From Theocolax elegans (lineage: Eukaryota; Arthropoda; Insecta; Hymenoptera; Cerocephalidae): a DNA stretch of 64,000 nt. Location: the NCBI GenBank assembly GCA_026168455.1, contig CM047426.1, positions 41,744,307 to 41,808,306 of the forward strand, given 5' to 3'. Shown here piece after piece: positions 46,187-57,215 of the stretch. The notes beneath the pieces are model-generated. The model was not told the DNA's origin and did no database searches. It was given only the letters and a program-made list of their open reading frames with translations. The position numbers were made by a program, and so were the translations under genes. The stretch's first letter is position 1. The number at the start of each line of letters is the position of its first letter.

Positions 46187-46239
46187 TACTTTGCGATAAA
46201 TGAAGCAATTTATGAGCGATACAGCTGAAAATAGGAACG

Positions 46240-46542
46240 CATAATTCTATAATTATAACAATACACAAGAATACACTGCTATGTCAGAAGCAATAACAGA
46301 AGTACTGTTTGTTATAAACTTGTTAAGTGAATCATTTGATGTAAAATTCGACAAACCAATTAACGTGTACGAGGATAACTCAGGAGCAATTGCGATTGCT
46401 AAATTCGGAAATTTTACAAAAAACTCGAAGCACATTGAAGCGCAATATCATTTCATAAATGAAAATTATGAAAAAGATTGTTATAAATCGCGAAAAATAG
46501 ATAATGTTTGTATGAAAATACGATAATAAAATTTAGGAGGCG
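46240..46542 (+). pseudogene. Ty1/copia RNase H, 3' fragment
   Basis: QEYTAMSEAITEVLFVINLL, INVYEDNSGAIAIAKF and SKHIEAQYHFINE are the copia RNase H signatures (A-E-YTA-SEA, YEDN-GAI, KHI---YH-I). The frame ends at TAA 46526. The polypurine tract ATTTAGGAGGCG (46531-46542) abuts the LTR. The rest of the element is missing upstream, where the inverted-duplication arm begins. Confidence 0.9.
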
Positions 46543-46844
46543 TGTTGTAATATGTAAATATATATGATCGTGATATTAATCCGAAATGGTACACGTCGCG
46601 CCATCTATTGGTATACAACGATTTTGTGCAGTCATACAAGCTCACGCGAGAGCAAGCGTACCGCGCATGTCTCGCGTCTATACTCTAAGCGCCTATTATG
46701 TACTACACTCTTCACTCTCTACGTTCAGACTCCGATGTAAGCGTGTCACCGACTACGGCTATTGCCGTGTGTATTTATATACCTTATTAATTATATCTTT
46801 CTTAACATTAACCTCAAGTATTTATTTAATCCACCACTCCAACA
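46543..46844 (+). repeat. 3' LTR of the copia fragment
   Basis: Begins TGTTGTAATATG directly after the polypurine tract and ends CCAACA, ~302 bp. No second LTR in the window, so the right boundary is judged from TG...CA only. Confidence 0.7.
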
Positions 46845-47213
46845 CATACATACATTTTAGGGATAGGTTTGGATGAGTTATAAGTTGCATAAATTTTATT
46901 TTTATGTCAAAATATATACTGTTTTGAGGTTTCACATATTTTGCGATGATAAAAATATAAGACACTTTCGTGAAACAATCGTGCCTAAAAATACATAATA
47001 AATTATATTTACGATTATTTTAACTTAATTTCTCAATTTATCTCCTAATCTCACAATATTAAACCTACTTTATTGAATAAGGTCTATTTTAATTTTCCAT
47101 TATCAGAATTTTAAATCAGCCACTACATCAATAAAGTAAATAAATAGTTCTTAATAATTTATATAATTTTATCAACGAAATTGATATATATATATAAATG
47201 AAAGTATTAACCA
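46845..47213. other. AT-rich non-coding stretch
   Basis: Nothing supported. Confidence 0.45.
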
Positions 47214-47334
47214 CTCCTAATCTCACGTGAGATCTCATGCCAAAATTTCAGCTAAATTTTCAATCAGAACGCTGCTTAAACTTTCTAAATAATAAGAAAT
47301 CAATTGCCGAGTTTTGAGAAATTTATAACGATCG

Positions 47335-48463
47335 TGTTTATAAGTCTCGTGAAATAGGAAAAGAAATTATTAAGTAAATTAATATAAAGGCAATTATTAT
47401 GTGAGTTCGGTGGTTAGGATAGGTGGAGGATCGTGCCAGATAATAAAGATACACAATTTAAAGTGAAAATAGAATTAAATTTATTTTAACGTAAATTAAA
47501 TATATCGGCATTAAAAAACCCCAGTTGATGTGGGGAAAAAGCCTTGATATATATCTAAATATCTAATTTATCCTGATATAATTACTAAATAACTTACATT
47601 AAACTTATTACAATCGGAAACTGTTACTAAACTAGGAATAATAATAATAACAATAATAATAGTAAGAATAACCGAATATGTATACATAAAATGGAATCGC
47701 TCGCACAACTAGCGATCCTTCTCTTACGTGTACGCTGGCGTCGCGATCCGGTGTGTTCCAACACAATCCAGGATTCGACACGATCACGGTCGACCACCTG
47801 GATGTAACGGCGATGTTCAGTCCAGTTATATCAAGCGATCACGCTAATATTGAGATGTCCAAAGATTGGGCAGGCACTGCCCAGGTATTCACACACACAC
47901 GCACAGAAATCGCGAACACCAGATACACGTCACACAATAGTTTATAATTAACCTCGCAAAATGATCAACAACACACAATGCTGTGAAAAGGTACAAGTTG
48001 CCCGGGTGCTGGCTAGACTCGAAGTGTCGCTCGTCCGTCAAAGATCTGTCAATCAGGGTCTTGGTCAGGGTTAGGGTGGGGATGTATTCCATGTGTAGTT
48101 CCCTTTAGCGTACCATTCGGTATATCGCTGTTTGTTTCAACTCACTAGCAGTCGACAATCGAGAAACATATGGTTAGAGCTAGGTATATACGGGGACGCG
48201 ACGGCTGCCTACTCTACCGCTCATAAAACTCCTTTGAAAATCCCGTGAAACAATGAACTATGGTTCTATTTGGGAATTCCCTTGTCATTTGTTCTTCCAA
48301 CGTGTTGGCCATGCCGCTTAAAATACGTATTTTCTTATGGTATGCTTCTAAACGCTCATATATTAAGAAAAACGCGCGTAAATACGTGACAAAAGGGATG
48401 GCAAAATGATTTACTCTTAACCGTGCCTTTTTTTCAAATTTAAAGCGTATAAATACGCGAACA
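47335..48463 (-). repeat. 3' LTR of the gag-only BEL element (left side)
   Basis: 1129 bp, TGTTTATAAG...GCGAACA. The minus-strand AAGGCGGGCGGTG (48464-48476) just inside is the probable polypurine tract. Small frames inside are shared with the other LTR and are not genes. Confidence 0.92.
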
Positions 48464-48564
48464 CACCGCCCGCCTTCGTCCACCGGACGAATATTTACGT
48501 ATAAGAGAGCTATTGATTAGTTCGTACAGTGCTTTGTTTGATTCATCGCTCCTTTATTGTATTG

Positions 48565-50553
48565 TTAATCAATACTCCAAAAACGTTGTATAATTTCATC
48601 TAATTTGTTTTCCGTCGCGCAATGTAACGTCTGGGTTGCCGCCCGCCGTGACGCGATCGTACAAACTGGACCGGAGACTATCCATCCGAGGACTGTATTT
48701 TGTGCAACCAAACCTGAATCGGCAAATTTCTTAACTTCTGAGCGAATCAGCTGACTGTATATATCCGCGCCTAATATAACATCGATTGAGTCCGGTATAT
48801 AAAAATGTGGATCTGCGAGAGATAAGTTTGAAAATATACTCAAATCGAGATCCATGGGGCGACGCGCTGGTAAACGGGAAGTTAATTTCGGAAGTATAAA
48901 AGCATCAGTTTCAATTTCTATGGAAGTCTCAGTCAACGATTTTATTGTAAATCGCGTGGCAAATCGTGCCGTACCCGCGGTATTAGTACCTAGACCAGTT
49001 AATGGGACGTTTACCCGACGTTTAGTTAGTCCGACCAGACTCGCGACAGAGTTTGTAATAAAGGAAGCTTCGGATCCTTGATCGAGTAAGGCTCGTACGC
49101 GTGTTTGATTTCCGTTTGGTCCAACGAGTGTTAGTTGAGCGGTTGCTAAAATAACATGATAACTTCGTGGAGAGAAGCTTGTTGTAAGAGCGTTCACGCT
49201 ACTTGCGGAATTAACGTCTTTGTCATCAGTTTTTATGGGTTTACTATCCCGGTTATCAAAGGAAGCGTTACTAGTCGATAAACTAAGATGAATCATGGTA
49301 TGATGCCGTTCTTTACAGGTCGCGCATTTACTTAATGAGACACATTCGGAGACTCTATGCGGCCCGAGGCAATTAAAACAGAGCTGCAATCGACGTACGT
49401 CTCGACGACGTTCATATGGCGTTTTGGCTTTAAACCGATAGCATTGGTAAAGGGCGTGCGTGTTATCGCACAACGGGCATTTTACTTTTCGATCTGTGCG
49501 AGTCTGTGAACTAGACGCGTGATATACTTTTCGCGCACTTGAAAGAGGTTTCGTCGGCGGAACTAACCTTTTATCCGATGTCATACCTTCAGACGCGATC
49601 ATGCTTAGAGTTTGAGATCTTTGTTCTAAAAATTCTGCTAACTCACTAAATTTTGGAAACCGCTCGAGTGAATTCGCGTTATTATTGTCAAGCGTAGCAT
49701 TAATAAGAATGCGGCGATCCTTTATGCTTAAATCGGCTTCCCAAGCTTTGCGCGAATCGGGGTCTAAACGTGCAGCTAAAATAAAAACAAACCATACATC
49801 CCAATATTCGACAGGCATCTGTAAATTTGTTAGCGCGCGAATAATGCGTTGAGCTTCGTCCGCGAAACTACGTAATTCCACCGCAGATTCTTTCTTTAGA
49901 TAGGGCATATCTAAAAGTGCTCGCAAATGATTATTAACAATGAGTCGCGGATTGTGAAAACGCGCTTTCAATGCCTGCCAAGTCGTCAGATAGTTTGCGT
50001 TCGTAGTAGCAACGTTCTTTACAAGGTCGGCCGCGGTACCTCTTAAACAAGTTTTTAAATATTGCAATTTCGTCGCGTCGGATAATCGAGATGCATTATG
50101 AACTAATGTCGTGAACAAATCACAAAAATTCTCCCAATCTTCATATCTACCGGAGAATGAAGGTAGGTCTAGTTTTGGGAGCTTAGCCGCGCGGGGTTCG
50201 AATTCAGTCATTCGGTAAGTAGGTGATCCCGATGGTAGAACAGTTTCTGTCAGTGTCAAGTCTGATTTTAATGTTAAAAGAAAGTCAAGTGTATCTTCAT
50301 ATAATACTTGTAGTTTTGTCATTACTCCGCTGGTAGTATAAGAGTCAATTGCGGCCTCATCGCGTACAACGATCTCCTCGTGTGTCGATCGCGCATCGCT
50401 CCAAACCTCCTTCAACGTTTCGATACGGGAATTAACGATATTTAAATTAAAACTATCACGCGCCTTCTCCTTTAGTCGAGCGCTCAACAGTTCAATTTCT
50501 GATACACGCGCGTTTTGTAAAGATACAAGCTTTTTTAAGGCTAACGGAGCCAT
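48565..50553 (-). CDS. BEL/Pao gag-protease polyprotein, truncated before pol
   Basis: 662 aa from the ATG at 50553, uninterrupted. Residues ~1-110 helical; LPKLDLPSFSGRYEDWENF (~124-142) starts the DUF1759-type gag domain; zinc knuckles CPLCDNTHALYQC (~350), CFNCLGPHRVSEC (~383) and CATCKERHHTMIH (~400); aspartic protease with ALLDQGSEASFI (~484-495), LADPHFYIPDSIDVILGAD (~575) and LGWIVSG (~617). It ends at LDEIIQRFWSID, the usual junction to RT in BEL elements, so pol was lost by a clean deletion. The intact long frame with identical LTRs suggests recent mobility using a helper. Confidence 0.95.
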   Translation of the reverse strand: MAPLALKKLVSLQNARVSEIELLSARLKEKARDSFNLNIVNSRIETLKEVWSDARSTHEEIVVRDEAAIDSYTTSGVMTKLQVLYEDTLDFLLTLKSDLTLTETVLPSGSPTYRMTEFEPRAAKLPKLDLPSFSGRYEDWENFCDLFTTLVHNASRLSDATKLQYLKTCLRGTAADLVKNVATTNANYLTTWQALKARFHNPRLIVNNHLRALLDMPYLKKESAVELRSFADEAQRIIRALTNLQMPVEYWDVWFVFILAARLDPDSRKAWEADLSIKDRRILINATLDNNNANSLERFPKFSELAEFLEQRSQTLSMIASEGMTSDKRLVPPTKPLSSARKVYHASSSQTRTDRKVKCPLCDNTHALYQCYRFKAKTPYERRRDVRRLQLCFNCLGPHRVSECVSLSKCATCKERHHTMIHLSLSTSNASFDNRDSKPIKTDDKDVNSASSVNALTTSFSPRSYHVILATAQLTLVGPNGNQTRVRALLDQGSEASFITNSVASLVGLTKRRVNVPLTGLGTNTAGTARFATRFTIKSLTETSIEIETDAFILPKLTSRLPARRPMDLDLSIFSNLSLADPHFYIPDSIDVILGADIYSQLIRSEVKKFADSGLVAQNTVLGWIVSGPVCTIASRRAATQTLHCATENKLDEIIQRFWSID

Positions 50554-50929
50554 TTCTCTTTGTAACTCAGATAATAAGTTTTAACACACAATAGCAAATA
50601 AGAATCACAAATACCGACACTTGAGCACATTCACACAAACGCAAGTTATTGCTAGATTAACTACCTTAAATATTTAATCTGAAACAAAGAATTAATACAT
50701 ACGGAAGTTACAGTCAATAACCTTAAACGAAAAACTTAAAATAGCACAGCGCAGTTCGATAATTTAAACAAGACGTATCAGCAAACACGTTATAAAAATT
50801 AATTGTTAACCTGAAGCGAATCGACATACAAATAACTACTGATAAGATGTAAATTTTAGTATATTAGATTTTTGTCTCCTTTTATATATCAAGTATTGAA
50901 CCGTATCATTAAATCTAGCACAATTCCAC

Positions 50930-50949
50930 CTTCCTCACCCGGGGCACCA
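50930..50949 (-). promoter_or_regulatory. Primer binding site of the gag-only BEL element
   Basis: On the minus strand TGGTGCCCCGGGTGAGG starts directly after the 5' LTR. Similar in its first bases (TGGTGCC) to the site of the larger BEL element. Confidence 0.7.
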
Positions 50950-52078
50950 TGTTTATAAGTCTCGTGAAATAGGAAAAGAAATTATTAAGTAAATTAATAT
51001 AAAGGCAATTATTATGTGAGTTCGGTGGTTAGGATAGGTGGAGGATCGTGCCAGATAATAAAGATACACAATTTAAAGTGAAAATAGAATTAAATTTATT
51101 TTAACGTAAATTAAATATATCGGCATTAAAAAACCCCAGTTGATGTGGGGAAAAAGCCTTGATATATATCTAAATATCTAATTTATCCTGATATAATTAC
51201 TAAATAACTTACATTAAACTTATTACAATCGGAAACTGTTACTAAACTAGGAATAATAATAATAACAATAATAATAGTAAGAATAACCGAATATGTATAC
51301 ATAAAATGGAATCGCTCGCACAACTAGCGATCCTTCTCTTACGTGTACGCTGGCGTCGCGATCCGGTGTGTTCCAACACAATCCAGGATTCGACACGATC
51401 ACGGTCGACCACCTGGATGTAACGGCGATGTTCAGTCCAGTTATATCAAGCGATCACGCTAATATTGAGATGTCCAAAGATTGGGCAGGCACTGCCCAGG
51501 TATTCACACACACACGCACAGAAATCGCGAACACCAGATACACGTCACACAATAGTTTATAATTAACCTCGCAAAATGATCAACAACACACAATGCTGTG
51601 AAAAGGTACAAGTTGCCCGGGTGCTGGCTAGACTCGAAGTGTCGCTCGTCCGTCAAAGATCTGTCAATCAGGGTCTTGGTCAGGGTTAGGGTGGGGATGT
51701 ATTCCATGTGTAGTTCCCTTTAGCGTACCATTCGGTATATCGCTGTTTGTTTCAACTCACTAGCAGTCGACAATCGAGAAACATATGGTTAGAGCTAGGT
51801 ATATACGGGGACGCGACGGCTGCCTACTCTACCGCTCATAAAACTCCTTTGAAAATCCCGTGAAACAATGAACTATGGTTCTATTTGGGAATTCCCTTGT
51901 CATTTGTTCTTCCAACGTGTTGGCCATGCCGCTTAAAATACGTATTTTCTTATGGTATGCTTCTAAACGCTCATATATTAAGAAAAACGCGCGTAAATAC
52001 GTGACAAAAGGGATGGCAAAATGATTTACTCTTAACCGTGCCTTTTTTTCAAATTTAAAGCGTATAAATACGCGAACA
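50950..52078 (-). repeat. 5' LTR of the gag-only BEL element (right side)
   Basis: 1129 bp, apparently identical to the left LTR (frames at 47753/51368 and 47889/51504 have the same translation). Confidence 0.92.
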
Positions 52079-52256
52079 GATCGATAATATGCCTTCAACG
52101 CTTTAAAACCTTGATTTTTGAGTTTATCTAGAGAGTCTTATCACTTAGAAAGTGACTCGCTATAGTCAGAATTGATTTCTTATTATTTTGGGAATTTAAG
52201 AAGCGTTCCGATTGAAAAGTTAGATGAAATTTTGGTGTGAGATCTCACGTGAGATT

Positions 52257-52930
52257 TTTTAATAAAGCTATTAAGTTAAGCAATGAGCAAAACAGTTATA
52301 GGAAACTGACACAAGTAAACCTAGCATATACTTCTACGAAGGTTAAATAAATCACTTGATCTAGAAGTATATTAGATATCGAGGAAAATTTTAGTATATT
52401 AAACACTTAAGGGGGTATCATACTCAATTAAAAATTCAAATTTCGCGCCACAAAATAGCAGACGAAAAAACAATTAATTTACTTATAATAATGATTAAAA
52501 AAAATTTACGCAAAACCACGAGTTAGTTGTCCTCCGTTATGTAATTATTTATCATTTTATAAAGTTTCAAGTTATTATAACAATATTTCGCTGAGTAAAC
52601 CTTGAAAAATATAAGAAAATTGCATTTTTCTAGCCTATACCAAAAATTTGGTGCATTTTCAAATTTTAGTCAGATCAGTAATTACCCATATATATTCAAT
52701 ACATACATGTAAAATAAAATTTTAAATAAAAGAGTTCCTTTGAAAGATAATTAATTAATGTAGCTTAGAGCTGACAGTTTCCAGAATTAAATTATTTATA
52801 CTCATTCAGTTTGTGCGTAGAGGCTACGAATTGTGGCACACCATTGACTGATGATTAAGAATATTTACATATTCTGGCTCGCACAGACCGTTTAATTTAA
52901 TATAACATAAAATTTCACGAGCATATTACT
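52257..52930. other. AT-rich stretch with a TTAAGGGGG end
   Basis: CTTAAGGGGGTATCATACTC at 52406 resembles the left end of the 27-kb insertion (TTTAAGGGGGTGCCATACTA at 30098) and may be one end of a related element. No gene. Confidence 0.4.
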
Positions 52931-52934
52931 CTTT

Positions 52935-53406
52935 AAAAGAATTTGTCATTCACACACAATTTTTATACACCTACGTAGCAATGACGTACAATATACATCA
53001 ATTGCTTCATTTATCGCAAAGTGTAGCAAACTGGGGTCCTCTTTGGTCGCACTCAGGTCAAAATTGATGAATTTACTGATTATCTTGATTAAAATATACA
53101 AAGAATACGTGTAAGCTACTAGATACAAGGTATTTTGGAAAACACTACAAGACACGAAGCGAATGGATACGAAAACTTGATTTGTCGGATGCAAGTCGAA
53201 GTTTTAGAAAAATAGTAAACTATTGTTGCTTATATAGATCATTAAGGATTCAAATTTGCAGATCCAATAATTCATACGCAATATCCACCGATGGCAATTA
53301 CGTCCAACTAATTGATTTCATACTAGACATGCCAAGGGAAAAGCAATACACATTGTGTCATATAGCTGCTACAGAATCTGTTTTAACAACGATAATCTAC
53401 CATTGA
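52935..53406 (+). pseudogene. CACTA/DUF4218-like transposase fragment, right copy
   Basis: Frame from about 52935: AMTYNIHQLLHLSQSVANWGPLWSHSG, where TYN-H-LLHL----NWGPLW is the DUF4218-type signature and extends further upstream than in the left copy. A ~115-bp deletion after the SHSG codons removes the FEN...QICRNL part. Reading resumes and 53182-53406 gives SDASRSFRKIVNY and ISTDGNYVQLIDF. Same protein as the left copy, opposite strand. Confidence 0.55.
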
Positions 53407-54293
53407 GTAAAGTTATAAATATTTCTTGCGAACTAACAGCAACTCAAACTAGCAGTATTCAAGCGATTCGTGTGTATATAACTGTAAATAATAAAAATTA
53501 TATATGTAGCGTACCAAATTTGAACTTCTATTAATTTGCAATAATCTTTGTACATTCGTGTATATATGTTATATAAGATGTCATATGTCAAAATATCATC
53601 TTATATCAAGATCAACAAGCTACTTGAATCTCTTAAATAATAAATATTAATTTCTGATTCTCGGGAGTTGGTTTTTAAATTTACCAATATCACATAATTA
53701 AAAAAACAGATTTAGAAACGTTTCAGATATTTTTGATTGTTTTAAATTTCTTGTGAGACCTTACATGCGAAATTATTAAAAATCTAAAATATCTAGAATA
53801 TTTAAAACCTATTATTTTAATTAGTATGTGGAAAATTTAAAAGACAACTCTCAAGAGTCTAAAACTAATTTTTTATTATTTGGGAGATTCCGCAATGAAC
53901 AAACTGTTACAAATAAACAAATTTATTGCTTTGATAGATAACTTAATATTTTTTTTTACTATTACACTGACCATTTTGTTCCCTCTTACCTCTGAACTTA
54001 AATTATATCGTGCATCCGGGTCATAATTTTTTGTATATGCCAAATATATATTAGCTAAATAAATAATTATATTAAACATCATATTATTGATAAATTAAAT
54101 AATACATTCCCTAATTTTTTAAAAATTATGTAATTAAATTATGTAATTAAATTATGTAACGAAATTTCTGTAGGTAATGAATTGAAACAACTAATTACGT
54201 AATTAATTACATACTTCTGTTACATAATAAATTATATGATTCTGTTACGTAACTTAATTATGTATTTAAATTACATACTTATTTGCAACAGGG
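53001..54293 (+). repeat. Right arm of the large inverted duplication
   Basis: Mirror of 43937-46210 without the MITE. It ends outward with a TTACGTAA / GTAATTA word array (54120-54280) and TTTGCAACAGGG, i.e. CCCTGTTGCAAA from the minus strand. The word array plus CCC end directly downstream of transposase sequence links this end type to a CACTA-like transposon. Confidence 0.88.
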
Positions 54294-54359
54294 ACAGGTT
54301 GTTAAAAAAATAGATGAAATAAACCATTTTGAAAAATTGTTGAAATAAAGTGTCACAAT

Positions 54360-54700
54360 TGAAAAAAATTTTTTTTCAGAAATCCTGTTTTTGTGTACGA
54401 ATACCAGAATAAATCATTTGAGCTTTATCGAATAAATTTTAAGTGTATGCTCATGTTCAAAGTACAGTTTCCCTAAAAATGAAATTTTTGCCTGCGAACA
54501 ACAGTAAAAGTCATTTAAGCTTCATCGATGAATAGCATATAAATAGTAATGAATTGATATTTATGCATACGAACACTAATATAAGAGATTTGAACTTCAT
54601 CGCTGAATAGCTGCATATGGTAATGAACTGATATTTTTGCATACAAACTCTAATATAAGAGATTTGAAGATTATCAGCAAATAGTTTCCGTGTTAGTTTA
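54360..54700. repeat. Degenerate ~75-85-bp repeat
   Basis: The phrase GCATACGAAC-CTAATATAAGAGATTTGAA-TTCATCG-TGAATAGC--AT-GTAATGAA-TGATATTT recurs about four times in decayed form. Confidence 0.5.
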
Positions 54701-54819
54701 AATAGTTTAATTTTTATTGCTGTAATCGCGTAAAAAGTCAAAAATGCTAAAATTTAGTTTAATGACAAAATATTAAGGCAACCTTTGAGGCTATAAATTT
54801 AAAGAGCGTAGTCCGTATT

Positions 54820-54921
54820 CTGGTCAACCTATGGTCAAACTCTGGTCTAATCTTCTGACCACCCTGAAATGGTCAATAGATGACGAGCCGACCATAACTG
54901 ATGCTTTATTTTCTACCAGGG
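54820..54921. repeat. Word cluster J (TGGTC/GACCA) with CCCTGGT end
   Basis: TGGTCAA, TGGTCTAA, GACCACC and GACCATA recur within 90 bp; ends at GGG 54919-54921 (CCCTGGTAGAAAA from the minus strand). Confidence 0.5.
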
Positions 54922-54949
54922 ACGTTTTACTAAAAAAAAAAATATATAT

Positions 54950-57215
54950 AGCAATAGTTGTTAAATTGATTATTATAATAATTTTGGTTTCAAAATTCCT
55001 GCATCGTCTGCGTTCAAAATGCAGAAAACGATTGCATGGAAAAAGTATAGCAATAGTTGTCAAAATGATAATTGTATAATTTTATGGTAACAATTCGTGC
55101 ATCGTCTACCAAAAAATGCAGAAAACGATCGCATAGAATTAAGTAAAGCAATAGTTGTATAATTAATTATTGTAATAATTTTTGGTTTCAAAATTCCTAC
55201 ATCGTCTGCGGATAAAAATGCAGAAAACGATTGCATGGAAAAAGTATAGCGATAGTTGTCAAAATGATAATTGTATAATTTTATGGTAACAATTCGTGCA
55301 TCGTCTGCCTAAAAAATGCAGAAAACGACCGCATAGAATTATGTATAGCAATAGTTGTATAATTGATTATTGTAATAATTTTTGGTTTTAAAATTCCTGC
55401 ATCGTCTGCGTATCAAAATGCAGAAAGCGATTGCATGGAAAATGTATAACAGTAGTTGTCAAAATGATCATTGTATAATTTTATGGTAACAATTCGTGCA
55501 TCGTCTGCCCAACAAAATGCAGAAAACGATGGCATAGAATTATGTATAGCAATAGTTGTTAAATTGATTATTGTAATAATTTTGGTACAAAATTCCTGCA
55601 TCGTCTACGTATCAAAATGCAGAAAACCATTGCATGGAAAATGTATAATAGTAGTTGACAAAATGATCATTGTATAATTTTATGGTAACAATTCGTGCAT
55701 CGTCTGCCTAAAAAATGCAGAAAACGATCGCATAGAATTATGTATAGCAATAGTTGTATAATTGATTATTGTAATAATTTTTGGTTTCAAAATTCCTGCA
55801 TCGTCTGCGTATCAAAATGCAGAAAACGATTGCATGGAAAATGTATAACAGTAGTTGTCAAAATGATCATTGTATAATTTTATGGTAACAATTCGTGCAT
55901 CGTCTGCCCAACAAAATGCAGAATACGATGGCATAGAATTATGTATAGCAATAGTTGTTAAATTGATTATTGTAATAATTTTGGTTTCAAAATTCCTGCA
56001 TCGTCTGCGTATCAAAATGCAGAAAACGATTGCATGGAAAATGTATAACAGTAGTTGTCAAAATGATCATTGTATAATTTTATGGTAACAATTCGTGCAT
56101 CGTCTGCCCAACAAAATGCAGAAAACGATGGCATAGAATTATGTATAGCAATAGTTGTTAAATTGATTATTGTAATAATTTTGGTACAAAATTCCTGCAT
56201 CGTCTACGTATCAAAATGCAGAAAACGATTGCATGGAAAATGTATAATAGTAGTTGTCAAAATGATCATTGTATAATTTTATGGTAACAATTCGTGCATC
56301 GTCTGCCTAAAAAATGCAGAAAACGATCGCATAGAATTATGTATAGCAATAGTTGTATAATTGATTATTGTAATAATTTTTGGTTTCAAAATTCCTGCAT
56401 CGTCTGCGTATCAAAATGCAGAAAACGATTGCATGGAAAATGTATAACAGTAGTTGTCAAAATGATCATTGTATAATTTTATGGTAACAATTCGTGCATC
56501 GTCTGCCCAACAAAATGCAGAATACGATGGCATAGAATTATGTATAGCAATAGTTGTTAAATTGATTATTGTAATAATTTTGGTTTCAAAATTCCTGCAT
56601 CGTCTGCGTATCAAAATGCAGAAAACGATTGCATGGAAAATGTATAACAGTAGTTGTCAAAATGATAATTGTATAATTTTACGGTAACAATTCGTGCATC
56701 GTCTGCCTAAAAAATGTAGAAAACGATCGCATAGAATTATGAATAGCAATAGTTGTTAAATTGATTATTGTAATAATTTTGGTTTCAAAATTCCTGCATC
56801 GTCTGCGTATCAAAATGCAGAAAACGATTGCATGGAAAATGTATAACAGTAGTTGTCAAAATAATAATTGTATAATTTTATGGTAACAATTCGTGCATCG
56901 TCTGCCTAAAAAATGTAGAAAACGATCGCATAGAATTATGAATAGCAATAGTTGTATAATTGATTATTGTAATAATTTTTGGTTTCAAAATTCCTGCATC
57001 GTCTGCGGATAAAAATGCAGAAAACGCTTGCATGGAAAATGTAGTAATAAATGTCAAATTATGTTTGTAAAAATTAAGTTGTATAATTCCTGCATCGTCT
57101 GCATATCAAAATGCAGAAAACGATTGCATGGAAAGTGGATAGCAATTGTTGTCAAAAATTTATTGTAAAAATTGTGATTAAAATATTCCTGCATCGTCTG
57201 CATATTTTATGTTAA
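54950..57215. repeat. Satellite: ~100-bp A/B monomers, 200-bp dimers, 599-bp higher-order repeat
   Basis: About 23 monomers. Type B has CCTGCATCGTCTGCG-ATCAAAATGCAG-AAACGATTGCATGGA; type A has CGTGCATCGTCTGCC-AAAAATGCAGAAAACGATCGCATAGAA. They alternate at ~100-bp steps. 55413-56011 recurs at 56012-56610 with offset 599 (six monomers). TGCATCGTCTGC and GCAGAAAACGATTGCA can fold back within each monomer. The last ~200 bp is degenerate B-type only. The many small frames are repeat shadows. Confidence 0.93.

Larger units (their letters stand above)
43937..46210 (-). repeat. Left arm of a large inverted duplication (contains a MITE)
   Basis: On the minus strand this equals 53001-54293 on the plus strand, after removing the 847-bp MITE at 45340-46186 and allowing for a ~115-bp deletion in the right arm. 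It begins with CCCTGTTGCAAATAAG (43937) and a word array of TTACGTAA / GTAATTA (43950-44100). The arm carries transposase coding sequence at its inner side. The spacer between the arms is ~6.8 kb. Confidence 0.88.
47335..52078 (-). mobile_element. Non-autonomous BEL/Pao element, gag-protease only, very young
   Basis: Two LTRs of 1129 bp, 3615 bp apart, in which I found no difference, and a perfect GATCG target duplication (47330-47334 and 52079-52083). Internal region only 2486 bp: leader, one 662-aa gag-protease frame and a short tail. RT, RNase H and integrase are missing. It would need enzymes from another BEL element. Confidence 0.93.
47214..52256. mobile_element. MITE with AATCTCACGTGAGATCTCA ends, split by a BEL element
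   Basis: 47214-47305 and 52165-52256 are inverted copies: AATCTCACGTGAGATCTCA, CCAAAATTTCA, TTTTCAATC-GAACGCT and AATAAGAAATCAATT. The intervening MITE sequence is only ~220 bp without the BEL insertion (47335-52078). Confidence 0.75.

Noticed and set aside
47753..48483. Small frames inside the BEL LTRs
   Set aside because: Present identically in both LTRs, no domain, no reason to be coding.
55413..56687. Many 60-80-aa frames on both strands
   Set aside because: Identical translations recur every 599 bp and belong to the satellite.
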